Source: Brumimicrobium salinarum
GTDB lineage: Bacteria; Bacteroidota; Bacteroidia; Flavobacteriales_D; Crocinitomicaceae
DNA: 64,000 bases
Reading direction: 5' to 3'
Assembly: GCF_002844555.1 (NCBI RefSeq)
Contig: NZ_PJNI01000003.1
Location: forward strand, 186,001 to 250,000
Shown here: one piece after another, positions 54,832 to 63,831 of the stretch
Layout of the letters: every line of letters begins with the position of its first letter
Numbering within the stretch: position 1 is the stretch's first letter
Program-made: the position numbers and the translations under genes
The notes under the pieces: generated by a model
What the model saw: the letters and a program-made list of their open reading frames with translations, nothing else
What the model was told of the DNA's origin: nothing
The model's database searches: none

Positions 54832-56279
54832 TACAATTCTTTTCTAAGTCTTGCAACTGGAATATTTAATTGCTCTCTATATTTCGCAACTGTTCTTCTT
54901 GCGATATTATAACCTTTTTCTTTAAGTAATTTAGCCAACTTCTCATCCGTCAATGGCTTTCTTTTATTCTCATCATCAACCGCTTCCAATAAAATTTGTT
55001 TTACCTCACGTGTTGAAACCTCCTCTCCTGAATCAGTCGACAAGGACTCTGAAAAGAAATGCTTTAATGAAAAAGTACCATATTGTGTCTGAACATATTT
55101 TGAATTCGCAACCCTAGATATCGTTGATATATCTAAGTCTACAATCTCTGCGATATCTTTTAATATCATAGGACGAAGTGTAGTATCATCACCTGTTAGG
55201 AAATACTCTTTTTGATAATTCATGATTGCCGTCATAGTAGAAAACAAAGTATGTTGACGCTGTTGGATAGCATCTATGAACCATTTTGCAGCTTCTAATT
55301 TACTTTTCACAAATGTTAGTGCTTCTTTATCTGTTTTCTTTAATTTTGCACCTTCGGCATAATTTTTCAACATTTTCTTATATCCTTTGTTGATCTTTAA
55401 CTCCGGTGCATTCCTACCATTTAATGTCAATGTCAATTTTCCATCTTCCTCTACTACCTGAAAGTCTGGAACAACTTGCTGTAAGGATTTAGATGAGCTT
55501 TTAAGCGAACCGCCTGGTTTTGGATTTAATCGAATGATTTCATGAATGGCATCTTTTAAATCCTCTTCAGAAATTTCCATCCGTTGAAGAATTTTCTTGT
55601 AATGCTTCTTGGTAAATTCATCGAAATAATCCTCTAAAATTTTCAGAGCAGTGTAACGCGTAATGTCGCCATTTTGCTTTCTATCCATCTGCAAAATCAA
55701 GCATTCTTGAAGGTCTCTCGCTCCTACCCCAGGAGGATCTAACTCTTGCACGTAATGAAGAATATCTTCCAAATCAGCTTCTGTTGTAATTATGTTTTGG
55801 GAAAATGCTAAATCATCAACAATTGCCTCTAAATCTCGTTCTAAATAACCAGCATCATCAAGACTACCTATCAAATAAGTAGCAATAACAACTTCCTCTT
55901 CGTTCAGCCTTTTTAAATTAAGCTGACTAATTAATAATTCTTGAAACGACTTCCCACCAGATAAAGGCATTGATTTCTCTTCATCATCTTTACTCTTGTT
56001 GGAAATATTTGTTTTGTAAGCCGGTTCATCATCATCACTCATATACTCATCAAGATCGAATTCTCTTTCATCCTCACCTAACTCCTCTTCATATTCTTCT
56101 TGTTCGAAATCATCTTCAGTCTCTTCCTTTCCTTCTTCCAGGGCAGGATTGACCTCTAATTCTTGTTTAATTCGCTGATCCAATTCCATGGTTGGCACCT
56201 GCAACAATTTCATTAATTGAATTTGTTGAGGTGAGAGCTTTTGCTCCATCTTTTGAGAAAATGTTTGTTTGAGTGCCAT
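54831..56279 (-). CDS. rpoN: RNA polymerase sigma-54 factor
   Basis: The likely start is the ATG at 56279 (a frame opening seven codons earlier has no support), giving a 482-residue protein. The N-terminal activator-interacting region reads LSPQQIQLMKLLQVPTMELD, an acidic segment follows (near 50-90), and the C-terminus has the RpoN box ARRTVAKYREQLN plus a helix-turn-helix. Sigma-54 needs an AAA+ enhancer-binding activator and recognises -24/-12 promoters. The gene is first in a leftward group with the PAP2-like and M48 genes. Confidence 0.95.
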   Translation of the reverse strand: MALKQTFSQKMEQKLSPQQIQLMKLLQVPTMELDQRIKQELEVNPALEEGKEETEDDFEQEEYEEELGEDEREFDLDEYMSDDDEPAYKTNISNKSKDDEEKSMPLSGGKSFQELLISQLNLKRLNEEEVVIATYLIGSLDDAGYLERDLEAIVDDLAFSQNIITTEADLEDILHYVQELDPPGVGARDLQECLILQMDRKQNGDITRYTALKILEDYFDEFTKKHYKKILQRMEISEEDLKDAIHEIIRLNPKPGGSLKSSSKSLQQVVPDFQVVEEDGKLTLTLNGRNAPELKINKGYKKMLKNYAEGAKLKKTDKEALTFVKSKLEAAKWFIDAIQQRQHTLFSTMTAIMNYQKEYFLTGDDTTLRPMILKDIAEIVDLDISTISRVANSKYVQTQYGTFSLKHFFSESLSTDSGEEVSTREVKQILLEAVDDENKRKPLTDEKLAKLLKEKGYNIARRTVAKYREQLNIPVARLRKEL

Positions 56280-56695
56280 AGTTATTAATTCTAGGGTCAA
56301 GATAAATATAATTCTGTTATTTCAATATCAAAAATTTTAAAAATATGTTTTTCCCGTTGAAAAATAGATTTCCGTAAATCTAAGAGAATATAAAGGTTAT
56401 TAAAATAAATGCCTATCCGATAAGCTACCAGAAAATATATCTAAGCTGTCAATCAAGTGAACAAACGGTTAATTTGCAAGATCCTTCGAAAATTTCTCTT
56501 TTCAAGAGAGTTTATTAAATCACTAACACCCCTACAAACATTTATTAATAAAGGTATTGTTTTAAACATTATATTTTCTATTCACTTTAGATTGTTTTCA
56601 CCTATAACTTAAACACCTTATTATAGCAGTTTTTACCAAAAATAACTAACTTAGCCTACAACTATTGTTTTCAAGTCATTACTAAAAATCTACTC
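56280..56695. other. AT-rich spacer between rpoN and a zinc-ribbon gene
   Basis: No gene is evident. A GATCCTTCGAAAAT motif (near 56481) is shared with the outer arm of the nested repeat at 46681. The rest is AT-rich with no clear promoter on either side; the minus strand has a near match TATATTTA about 25 bases ahead of rpoN. Confidence 0.55.
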
Positions 56696-57070
56696 ATGTC
56701 AACAACCGAGAATAAAAGAACTTGCTTAGAATGTGAAACACCACTACATGGACGACGCGATCAAAAGTTTTGTGGAGATTATTGTCGCAATACCTACAAC
56801 AATAGATTGAATGAAGACAGCAATAACTACATGCGAAGAATCAACAATATCTTGCGTAAAAACCGTAGAATATTATCTAAACTTAATCCAAATGGCAAGA
56901 AAACCGTAGACGGAATCAACCTAGCGGAAGAGGGATTTAATTTTCATTATTACACCAATATTTACACAACCAAAAAAGGAAGCAAATATGTTTTTTGCTA
57001 TGATCAGGGCTATTTAAAAATTGATAACAACCAGTATATGTTGGTGCATAAGCAGGATTATGTTAAATAA
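56696..57070 (+). CDS. Small zinc-ribbon protein
   Basis: This 124-residue protein has an N-terminal zinc ribbon with Cys10/Cys13 and Cys26/Cys30 (CLECETPLHGRRDQKFCGDYC), then basic helices (RRINNILRKNRRILSK) and a beta-rich C-terminus (KGSKYVFCYDQGYLKID). It appears to be a Bacteroidota-restricted family of unknown function; the basic helix suggests nucleic acid contact. It is monocistronic and convergent with the TonB receptor gene, with an AT-rich inverted repeat between the two stop codons. Confidence 0.7.
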   Translation: MSTTENKRTCLECETPLHGRRDQKFCGDYCRNTYNNRLNEDSNNYMRRINNILRKNRRILSKLNPNGKKTVDGINLAEEGFNFHYYTNIYTTKKGSKYVFCYDQGYLKIDNNQYMLVHKQDYVK

Positions 57071-57082
57071 TTGATAATTAAA

Positions 57083-57146
57083 AATTGACAATTGATAATG
57101 CGAGATTGGTGGTTGTAGGGGTTGGGGTAATTATCAATTATCAATT
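57083..57146. repeat. AT-rich imperfect inverted repeat
   Basis: 57083-57099 (AATTGACAATTGATAAT) and 57130-57146 (ATTATCAATTATCAATT) pair with one mismatch around a 30-base loop. It lies between convergent genes and resembles the repeat at 36378-36432 in its aattgac/attgtcaatt units. Confidence 0.6.
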
Positions 57147-57151
57147 GTAAA

Positions 57152-59578
57152 TTACTTCCCAATCTTAAACTGCAATGTCAAATATCCATTCACCCCCTCA
57201 GAAGGCAGAATCCCAGGCCCTGGATATCCTGTGGCTCTTCTTGTGAAATAACTCGTATTCGTAATGTTGTTTACGCCGAACTCCACTTGGAACCACTTTT
57301 TGAATTTGTATTTTCCGCTAAAATCGAAAACAGAATAGGCGGGAACTTCTCCAAGCAGGGCGTCTCCTGATGGTTCGATGGCGTTGGAAGCGTCGGAGAA
57401 TTGGGCAGAGTTGAAGGTGTATTGTACTTTGAATGTCCAGTTTTTGAAGGAAGAACTAATCCCAGATTTTACCATATAAGAACTTACGTATTCTACTTTG
57501 TTGCCCACGTAATTTGGTTCTTTAGAGTTAATGTAGTTGGCATTGATATAAGACGCGTTGACAAAAGTTTTAAGTGACCAATCCCTTTTGTGTCCGCCTA
57601 GTTTGAGCCAATCTATTTCGGCGAAGGTTTCTACTCCGTAGTTTTGGGCATCCCCAATGTTAGTACGTTCTTTCTTAACCGTTTTCGGTTTTGGAGCAAG
57701 TCCAATTTTGTCACCATAAAAAATGTAGAATGCCGATAAATCATAGATCAAAACATCATTTAAAAGACCTCTAAACCCAAGTTCCGAAGTAAATCCGTAT
57801 TCGTCCTTGATATCTGGATCGACTAAGACATTGGGATTAGTAACACGAATATCCGTAAAGTTAATGGCGCGATAATTCTGTGTAAAATTCGTGTATAAAT
57901 TGGCGTTACTACCTACTTTATAAGAAACACCTGCTCCAAATAATGGCACAGTTCGGGCTACAGAATTAGAATCTCTTTGTCGATTGATGGCTAGCGTATC
58001 GTAGTTGAGCGGATGAACGACATATTCTTTGTAAAAACCTTCCGAACGGGTGGAAATATTTTCTATGCGAAGCCCTAAGTTCATTCTCCATTTTTCTCCA
58101 AAGAAGAACATATTCTCGGCAAATAAAGCTTGATTATTAGACGGATAAATAAACGATGAACCTTCCACATCTCTAGGGTTTATAAACGTAAAATCTGCTT
58201 TATTTCCTGCGGCAGCTGTTCCTTGTTTGGTTTGTGTTTCTCCACGATAAAATCTTCCTCCCACCAATAAAGCGCCCCTTACTTTTGATGCTTTCCCATC
58301 GGCTTCAAGCCAACTGTATTTCTTCATGAATCGGGCTTCTACTCCACCGTTCATAAAATCAGAATAGATCATTTCTCGGTTTCCGCCCAAATCGGTTTGT
58401 GTAATTTTACCGAGAAACCCAATTGTCTTACGACTGGAAATCATACCGAATGCACGAATATCGAAAGTGGTGGTTTTATTGAATTCATATTTTGATTTCA
58501 GGGCTAATAAATTCCAATCTACGGCAAACCAATTCCTATCTCTGATACTTTGTTGTGGATCTTCTTCAAATCCTAAATCGGTGAGTCCACCCGCTTGTTG
58601 AGTGAGGTAATTCATGTGGGTGAACTCTGTGCTAATTGTCCAATCTTCATTCAAATAATAGCCGAATTCTGCATAAGCTTGATGTTGATAAAACTGACTA
58701 TTTTCTCTGTATCCATCTCCTCTTTTATATTGATGATAAGCTTGATAGAACATTCTTTTATGGGTTCCAGAAACACGATTAAACGTACTGAAATAACCAT
58801 ATCCACCAACTGTATTTCTTGTTGTAAATTCAAAGGGTGAATGTTTTATAGGATCTTGAATTTCAAAATTTAATAACCCACCGAATTGTGTTCCAAATTG
58901 CAACGCCGCCGAACCGCGAATAATCTCAATACTTTTCAAGGCCTCAATTGGCGGTGTATAATAACTTTCTGGATACCCCAAAGCATCGGCACTAATGTCG
59001 TAACCATTTTGTCGGGTATTAAAATTGGCTGTTCTTTTTGGACTCAATCCTCTTCCTCCAATTCCGATTTGAATTCCAGCTCCATCATTTTCCCAGATGT
59101 TTAATCCTGGAACTTTGGCGTACATTTCTCTGGCATTCCCTGTAGATTTTGCACCGCTTAAATTTTCTAATTCTATAATGGAGTTTGTTCCTGTGTTTAA
59201 TCGCACGCCTTTTATTGGCGGCATAAATCCAACATTGAAATCGGCCATCCGCTTTTTCACAATCATCACTTCGCCAATTTCTTGGGTCGCATATTTTAAA
59301 AGCACGCGATTTGATTGATCCGTTTTCCAATCTAACCCTGCAACAACTTGTAAAGTATCGTAAGAATTATAAGTGATTTCGATGGTATCAAATTGTTGCG
59401 CTTTAACTACAAATTGACCATCAATCGAAGAGCGTGACTTATCATTTGAATTTAAGTTATGAATTTTCACGCCTGGTAATTCGTCGTTTTCTTGGTCAAC
59501 AATAACTCCATTGTATGTTTCCTGTCCAAATAAAATGGACACCAAAAAAAGTGATATGCCTAGAATCAAAAATTTCAT
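57152..59578 (-). CDS. TonB-dependent outer membrane receptor (FecA-like)
   Basis: This 808-residue receptor has a signal peptide (ending LFGQ), an N-terminal carboxypeptidase-regulatory-like domain (GVIVDQENDELPGVKIHN), a plug (near 110-235, with EIIRGSAALQFGTQFGG) and a 22-strand-type barrel ending LQFKIGK. Motifs such as GIQIGIGGRGLSPKR suggest the iron-siderophore or ferric-citrate type. It is the last gene of a leftward cassette with imelysin, DUF4856 and VKGC-like genes. Its start overlaps the stop of the VKGC-like gene by four bases, which indicates coupled expression. The transported ligand is not readable. Confidence 0.9.
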   Translation of the reverse strand: MKFLILGISLFLVSILFGQETYNGVIVDQENDELPGVKIHNLNSNDKSRSSIDGQFVVKAQQFDTIEITYNSYDTLQVVAGLDWKTDQSNRVLLKYATQEIGEVMIVKKRMADFNVGFMPPIKGVRLNTGTNSIIELENLSGAKSTGNAREMYAKVPGLNIWENDGAGIQIGIGGRGLSPKRTANFNTRQNGYDISADALGYPESYYTPPIEALKSIEIIRGSAALQFGTQFGGLLNFEIQDPIKHSPFEFTTRNTVGGYGYFSTFNRVSGTHKRMFYQAYHQYKRGDGYRENSQFYQHQAYAEFGYYLNEDWTISTEFTHMNYLTQQAGGLTDLGFEEDPQQSIRDRNWFAVDWNLLALKSKYEFNKTTTFDIRAFGMISSRKTIGFLGKITQTDLGGNREMIYSDFMNGGVEARFMKKYSWLEADGKASKVRGALLVGGRFYRGETQTKQGTAAAGNKADFTFINPRDVEGSSFIYPSNNQALFAENMFFFGEKWRMNLGLRIENISTRSEGFYKEYVVHPLNYDTLAINRQRDSNSVARTVPLFGAGVSYKVGSNANLYTNFTQNYRAINFTDIRVTNPNVLVDPDIKDEYGFTSELGFRGLLNDVLIYDLSAFYIFYGDKIGLAPKPKTVKKERTNIGDAQNYGVETFAEIDWLKLGGHKRDWSLKTFVNASYINANYINSKEPNYVGNKVEYVSSYMVKSGISSSFKNWTFKVQYTFNSAQFSDASNAIEPSGDALLGEVPAYSVFDFSGKYKFKKWFQVEFGVNNITNTSYFTRRATGYPGPGILPSEGVNGYLTLQFKIGK

Positions 59579-60948
59579 TTTTCAAAAGGTACTATCCATT
59601 CACGGTGTTTCAAATTATAGGGCAAAGTCGTCAAATCATGTTTTTTATCAATAAATAATTGTGAAGACCTTCCGTTTAAGGTCACAAAGACCTCTGCATG
59701 CACCGCAGGATCGTGCAAAGTTATCGATTGTTTATGATTAGAAAATGTTTTTCCATCATATTCTTCTTTTAACATCTTTGCAAATTGCAAAATCATGTCA
59801 GGCTGAGTTGCCATTTGATCTTCTTGACGAACAGTTAAAAAGTCGGTGTTATCAACTTCTATGGTTCTTCCCGTTGATTTATCAGTAACATAAAAAGTGG
59901 CATTTCCTTCTTTGTGCATAAGCATTACACGCCAAGAAAAGCGGAAACCTTCTTCGTTCCAATACAAGTTTCCTGGATAAGCTAAAAATCTCAAAGGAAC
60001 AAGGATTTGAAAAGCGATGTAGATAATTAATCCATAGCGCACATATGGTTTAGGAGAAGGCATATTTTTGACTTTCTCTGGAATCTTTTTCGACCATTTA
60101 AACAGTGATTTAAGTCCGTTTAAAAGCTGTTGATGAAATTTTGTTCCAAAGAAAATCGTTGTTGAGAAAATCATCACCCACGGAAAAACGCCTATTGGGA
60201 ATAGCAACCAGGTTATTACATGGAAGAAAATAACAGCTAAATAAGCAATGGGTCGTGTTTTTTTATTCAACAAAAAGAAAACGATAAACAAATCGTAAAC
60301 ACAGCCCATCCAAGAGAAAAAGTAGGCGGTCCATTCTTCTTGCAACAAGCTTCCTACAAAAGGAACATTGTGATGCGCTTGCAACCAAATTTTTAAGGGT
60401 TGAGCCTCAAAAAGCCAATCGGAATTAATTTTTGCAATTCCAGCAAAGATATAGACTACTGCCAATTGAAATTTAAGAATGCCTGTATGCCAAGCATAAG
60501 TAACTTCTCTCCTGATTTTAGGAAAGAGTTTAGCATCGATGGAAAAATCTCTATTGGCAGGTACTAAAACCATTAAAAAACTCATCAAACTCAAGAAATA
60601 ATAATGATTGAGATAATTTGATTTATCTATGAGTTCAACATAAGTAAAGCAGATAAAGAACACAAAAGCGCTATATCTGTACATGAAACCAAGCAGGATA
60701 AATAAGGCCGCAAGGACCATCAAAACAAATGGGATATACATCAGGTTTCCTGGCAGAGGCTTAATCCATTCAAATCCTAAATATCCGAAATAAAACTGCG
60801 GTTCAATGTATTGCGTATTCACCCAACCTTTAGCTATAAATCTTACACTACTGAAAAGCAGCATAGCCCCAAAGATAATGCGGAACATTACCAATGGAGC
60901 TATAGCTTTTTGCTTAAAAAAATCTAACTTGTAGCGCTGATTTATCAT
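59575..60948 (-). CDS. Vitamin K-dependent gamma-carboxylase-like (HTTM) membrane protein
   Basis: This 457-residue protein has several membrane helices (about 20-37, 72-88, 92-104, 115-130, 160-172, 208-227, 233-250, 255-265, 305-320) and an extracytoplasmic C-terminal domain. It matches the bacterial VKGC/HTTM family throughout: NYLNHYYFLSLMSFL with His115, GIAKINSDWL with Lys173, YWNEEGFRFSWRVML, LTVRQEDQMATQPDMI and LNGRSSQLFID. By alignment from memory, His115 and Lys173 correspond to His160 and Lys218, which are essential in the human carboxylase. It lies between the imelysin gene (9-base gap) and the TonB receptor. Whether it carboxylates glutamate, oxidises a quinone, or does something else is unknown. 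Confidence 0.85.
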   Translation of the reverse strand: MINQRYKLDFFKQKAIAPLVMFRIIFGAMLLFSSVRFIAKGWVNTQYIEPQFYFGYLGFEWIKPLPGNLMYIPFVLMVLAALFILLGFMYRYSAFVFFICFTYVELIDKSNYLNHYYFLSLMSFLMVLVPANRDFSIDAKLFPKIRREVTYAWHTGILKFQLAVVYIFAGIAKINSDWLFEAQPLKIWLQAHHNVPFVGSLLQEEWTAYFFSWMGCVYDLFIVFFLLNKKTRPIAYLAVIFFHVITWLLFPIGVFPWVMIFSTTIFFGTKFHQQLLNGLKSLFKWSKKIPEKVKNMPSPKPYVRYGLIIYIAFQILVPLRFLAYPGNLYWNEEGFRFSWRVMLMHKEGNATFYVTDKSTGRTIEVDNTDFLTVRQEDQMATQPDMILQFAKMLKEEYDGKTFSNHKQSITLHDPAVHAEVFVTLNGRSSQLFIDKKHDLTTLPYNLKHREWIVPFEK

Positions 60949-60957
60949 TTCTAAAAA

Positions 60958-62040
60958 TTAGTCCCCATCATTATCTTGATAGGTTATTAAAACACCAAAC
61001 GCTGCTGTCATATCTGTTTTGATATTCACTACTTGCTGTTGCAAATGCAAATACAAATCATCTAATTGATCAGTTTTCGACGGATCGTTAATTGCTTCTT
61101 CTAAAGTCATTGAAAATCCATCAATGTGATTTTGAATAATGCCAAACTTATCATTAATGGTATTGTCTAAACTTGATTTTTCGAGGTGAACCAAGTAATT
61201 GCTAAATCCAATACCTTCAGCATTTGAATCAAAACTATTCCCGTTGTAGGTTGCTTTTAATGCTTTGATGCTTTCGTCTAAAAGTTCAAAAGAAATTCCG
61301 CTGTATCTTGCTTCAACATATTCTGGATTCGCCAATCCTAAGTTTGCTTTTCCAATTGGAATACCCACTTTTGCAGTTTTTGCCAATTCGTAATCTCTAT
61401 TGAATTCATTTACAAATTCAGAGAAGGCCGACGTTGAAGAAGTTCCTGTAGAAGCATTAAAAGTTGACTCGTAAGAAGACCAACCGGACACAACGCTTTG
61501 TGTTTCATCGTACAGTTTTTGAATTACTTCTTCTGCATAATTAGCGTAATCAGCATCATTTTGCAACTGATTCATCGCATTGTCATTGTAAAGCAAGTAA
61601 TCCAAAGCATTCAATCCTACAGCATCTAAATTCACAACCGCTGAAAGATTATATCCTCCATTGTCGATATTTGAGTGAATTTTTGCTGTATCGATAGGAT
61701 AAGTTCCTGTAGCGCTTTTAAATCCGATGGTACGAATTGGACCAAAATCAAAGATTTTTAATGTTTGCCAAGTCATGTAAGCCGACTTCCAATGTGCTTT
61801 TACCTCTTCAAGGTTGGCTACATTTTGGTCTGCCTTAAAAGTGGCATAACTCGATTTCATTGCTGTTACTTCAACATCGAATTTATTCAATGCTGGCAGA
61901 ATGATATTTGCAGAAACGTTTTCCAACATTTCAGCTTTATTGAAATCGGCAACATCATCGTCTTTGTCCTTTTTGTCTTTACAAGAAAAAAGAAGTCCGG
62001 CACTTAAAATTAAAACTAATCCTATCGATTTTTTTAACAT
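60958..62040 (-). CDS. Imelysin-family lipoprotein
   Basis: This 360-residue lipoprotein (lipobox LLFSC, Cys20) has the imelysin outline: two four-helix-bundle-like halves with SAYMTWQTLKIFDFGPIR (87-103) and NLDAVGLNALDYLLYND (137-153). In most imelysins the last segment carries GxHxxE; here it reads GLNALD, so His and Glu are replaced by Asn and Asp. The family includes EfeO and IrpA, linked to iron uptake. It lies 19 bases from the DUF4856 gene and 9 bases from the VKGC-like gene, on the same strand. Confidence 0.85.
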   Translation of the reverse strand: MLKKSIGLVLILSAGLLFSCKDKKDKDDDVADFNKAEMLENVSANIILPALNKFDVEVTAMKSSYATFKADQNVANLEEVKAHWKSAYMTWQTLKIFDFGPIRTIGFKSATGTYPIDTAKIHSNIDNGGYNLSAVVNLDAVGLNALDYLLYNDNAMNQLQNDADYANYAEEVIQKLYDETQSVVSGWSSYESTFNASTGTSSTSAFSEFVNEFNRDYELAKTAKVGIPIGKANLGLANPEYVEARYSGISFELLDESIKALKATYNGNSFDSNAEGIGFSNYLVHLEKSSLDNTINDKFGIIQNHIDGFSMTLEEAINDPSKTDQLDDLYLHLQQQVVNIKTDMTAAFGVLITYQDNDGD

Positions 62041-62058
62041 TTCTCTCTTTAATTAAGA

Positions 62059-63207
62059 TTAATATTTTGCTTCAATTTCTGCAACAATTGAATTGATATC
62101 AGCAATCGAAATATTCCACATGTTTTCTGGGAACATATTCATTAAAGTTCCGTGTTCAGCTTGTGACATTTTTCTTGTTTCCAATGGCGCATAACGAATA
62201 TTCCATGCAAATGCATACGCTTCAGAAAGTGCGTGGAATGCTTTTGCGTTATCGCTTCCCAATTGTGCTTTTGCTGAGTTTAAGTAATATACTGCTTGTT
62301 TGGCTGTAATTAATTCCCACATCTGGCGAATTTCTGTAATTGCAGCATCTCTTGATGTTAAATCATTGTTTGAAATTGCAGCACGACCTTTTAGGAAATT
62401 GTCCATCATTACTGAATTAGAATTTAACTCAGCATCTCTTTTATCACAATATTTACCCCAAAAACTACCCGGAACATTTGTTGGGAAATCAGTTGGTACA
62501 CCGAAATATCCAAATGCTTCATCAAAATGGTGTTCCATTTCCGTATAATACTTTCCGTTTGTTGGATCAACAGCATTTGAATTATCAACATTCATTTTTG
62601 TCTCTCCAAAATATCCATTTACCGCTTGGTGCATAAAAACTGCACCCATCAGTCCTTTTTCAATCAATTGAACAGGTTCGTAACCATTTGCATCAAATAA
62701 ATATTTGCTAGATCCTGAAGTCAAAACTCCTGCCTGACCGCTTGCTGCAGTTTCAGCAAAATCAGTACTTGCATTTGCTAAATCAGCCATCCAATCTTTG
62801 AACATTTGTACATCGTTTGTGAAAGTTTTGTTCTCTAACTGTTTACCAGAACTAAAAGAAAAGTTTCCTCCTCCGTTGTCTCCAGTATTTGCATACATGT
62901 CAAGTAAATTTTGTTCGGCAACAACTCCCTCAGTTCCTGATTTCATTACGGCTACCATTTCTTCCAATTGATTTAATCGGTCAATTTGTCCACCGTAACT
63001 TACTGTTGAATTTCCATTAGCATCTTTAAAAACGTAGGTAGTTGGGATATTATAACTTTCTCCACCAGATGTTTCGTATTTACAAGAACCATCGTCTTTT
63101 TTAGCTTCCGAACTATAGTTAATTGCTGTTTCATCTGTACAACCTTCTTTCTTACATGCGACTAACATTGCTGCGGCTGCTGTTAAAACAAATATTTTTC
63201 TTATCAT
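62059..63207 (-). CDS. DUF4856 lipoprotein
   Basis: This 382-residue lipoprotein (lipobox MLVAC, Cys18) has a short Cys loop GCTDETAINYSSEAKKDDG that matches a motif common in exported Bacteroidota proteins, then the DUF4856 domain starting at YNIPTTYVFKDANGNSTVSY and running to the end. DUF4856 genes are typically followed by imelysin and TonB-receptor genes, and the family may share the imelysin-like fold. Here it is the first gene of a four-gene leftward cassette, suggesting it is the substrate-binding or iron-handling partner. The function is not established. Confidence 0.75.
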   Translation of the reverse strand: MIRKIFVLTAAAAMLVACKKEGCTDETAINYSSEAKKDDGSCKYETSGGESYNIPTTYVFKDANGNSTVSYGGQIDRLNQLEEMVAVMKSGTEGVVAEQNLLDMYANTGDNGGGNFSFSSGKQLENKTFTNDVQMFKDWMADLANASTDFAETAASGQAGVLTSGSSKYLFDANGYEPVQLIEKGLMGAVFMHQAVNGYFGETKMNVDNSNAVDPTNGKYYTEMEHHFDEAFGYFGVPTDFPTNVPGSFWGKYCDKRDAELNSNSVMMDNFLKGRAAISNNDLTSRDAAITEIRQMWELITAKQAVYYLNSAKAQLGSDNAKAFHALSEAYAFAWNIRYAPLETRKMSQAEHGTLMNMFPENMWNISIADINSIVAEIEAKY

Positions 63208-63313
63208 CTTTGTGTTAAATTTTTATTTTGATGCAAATTTAAGTAGGACATTCAAAAACGACAATACCACAAATTAGGTATTTAGAATGATTTTAAATAG
63301 TTGTAATGTTTTT

Positions 63314-63321
63314 TACATTTG
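63314..63321 (+). promoter_or_regulatory. TAnnTTTG -7 element of msrB
   Basis: TACATTTG at 63314-63321 lies 51 bases ahead of the msrB ATG, and is the best promoter-like box in the 165-base region shared with the divergent DUF4856 gene. A correctly spaced TTG box is not obvious. Confidence 0.4.
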
Positions 63322-63372
63322 CAAGAACAAAGAGAAAGTAAAAACGTTTGAACAACAATAAAAAACTAGAAC

Positions 63373-63738
63373 ATGAGTAATCAATATAACGAATTAACAG
63401 ACGAGGAAAAAAGAGTAATCATTAATAAAGGAACAGAAAGGCCTTTTACGGGTGAATTGTTAGACGAAAAAGCTAATGGCGTGTACACTTGTAAGCAATG
63501 CGATGCACCCTTGTATAGATCAGACGACAAATTTGATGCAATGTGTGGTTGGCCATCTTTTGATGATGAAATCGAAGGTGCGGTAGAGCGCGTTCCTGAT
63601 GCAGATGGAAGAAGAACTGAAATTGTTTGTGCGAACTGCAAAGGGCATTTAGGTCATGTTTTTGAAGGAGAGCGATTGACGGATAAGAATACGCGTCATT
63701 GTGTGAATTCAGTCTCTATGAACTTTAAACCATTATAA
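63373..63738 (+). CDS. msrB: Peptide-methionine (R)-S-oxide reductase
   Basis: This 121-residue protein has the MsrB fold with zinc-binding pairs Cys40/Cys43 and Cys86/Cys89, the conserved MCGWPSF (Cys58 as the usual resolving position) and the catalytic Cys110 in [13 protein letters not shown]. It reduces the R form of methionine sulfoxide in proteins. No signal peptide is visible, so it is cytoplasmic. It is monocistronic, divergent from the iron-type cassette, and ends at a clear bidirectional terminator. Confidence 0.96.
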   Translation: MSNQYNELTDEEKRVIINKGTERPFTGELLDEKANGVYTCKQCDAPLYRSDDKFDAMCGWPSFDDEIEGAVERVPDADGRRTEIVCANCKGHLGHVFEGERLTDKNTRHCVNSVSMNFKPL

Positions 63739-63778
63739 AGCATCAACATTTTATATAGAAATAAATAAAAATACATAA

Positions 63779-63808
63779 AAAAGCCAGACTGCTTATAGTC
63801 TGGCTTTT
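63779..63808. terminator. Bidirectional intrinsic terminator between msrB and the OmpA-family gene
   Basis: AAAAGCCAGACT (63779-63790) pairs with AGTCTGGCTTTT (63797-63808) around a 6-base loop, with A-rich and T-rich flanks. It can serve msrB from the left and the OmpA-family gene from the right. Confidence 0.9.
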
Positions 63809-63831
63809 CAACATTTAATACTTTCAAAAAA

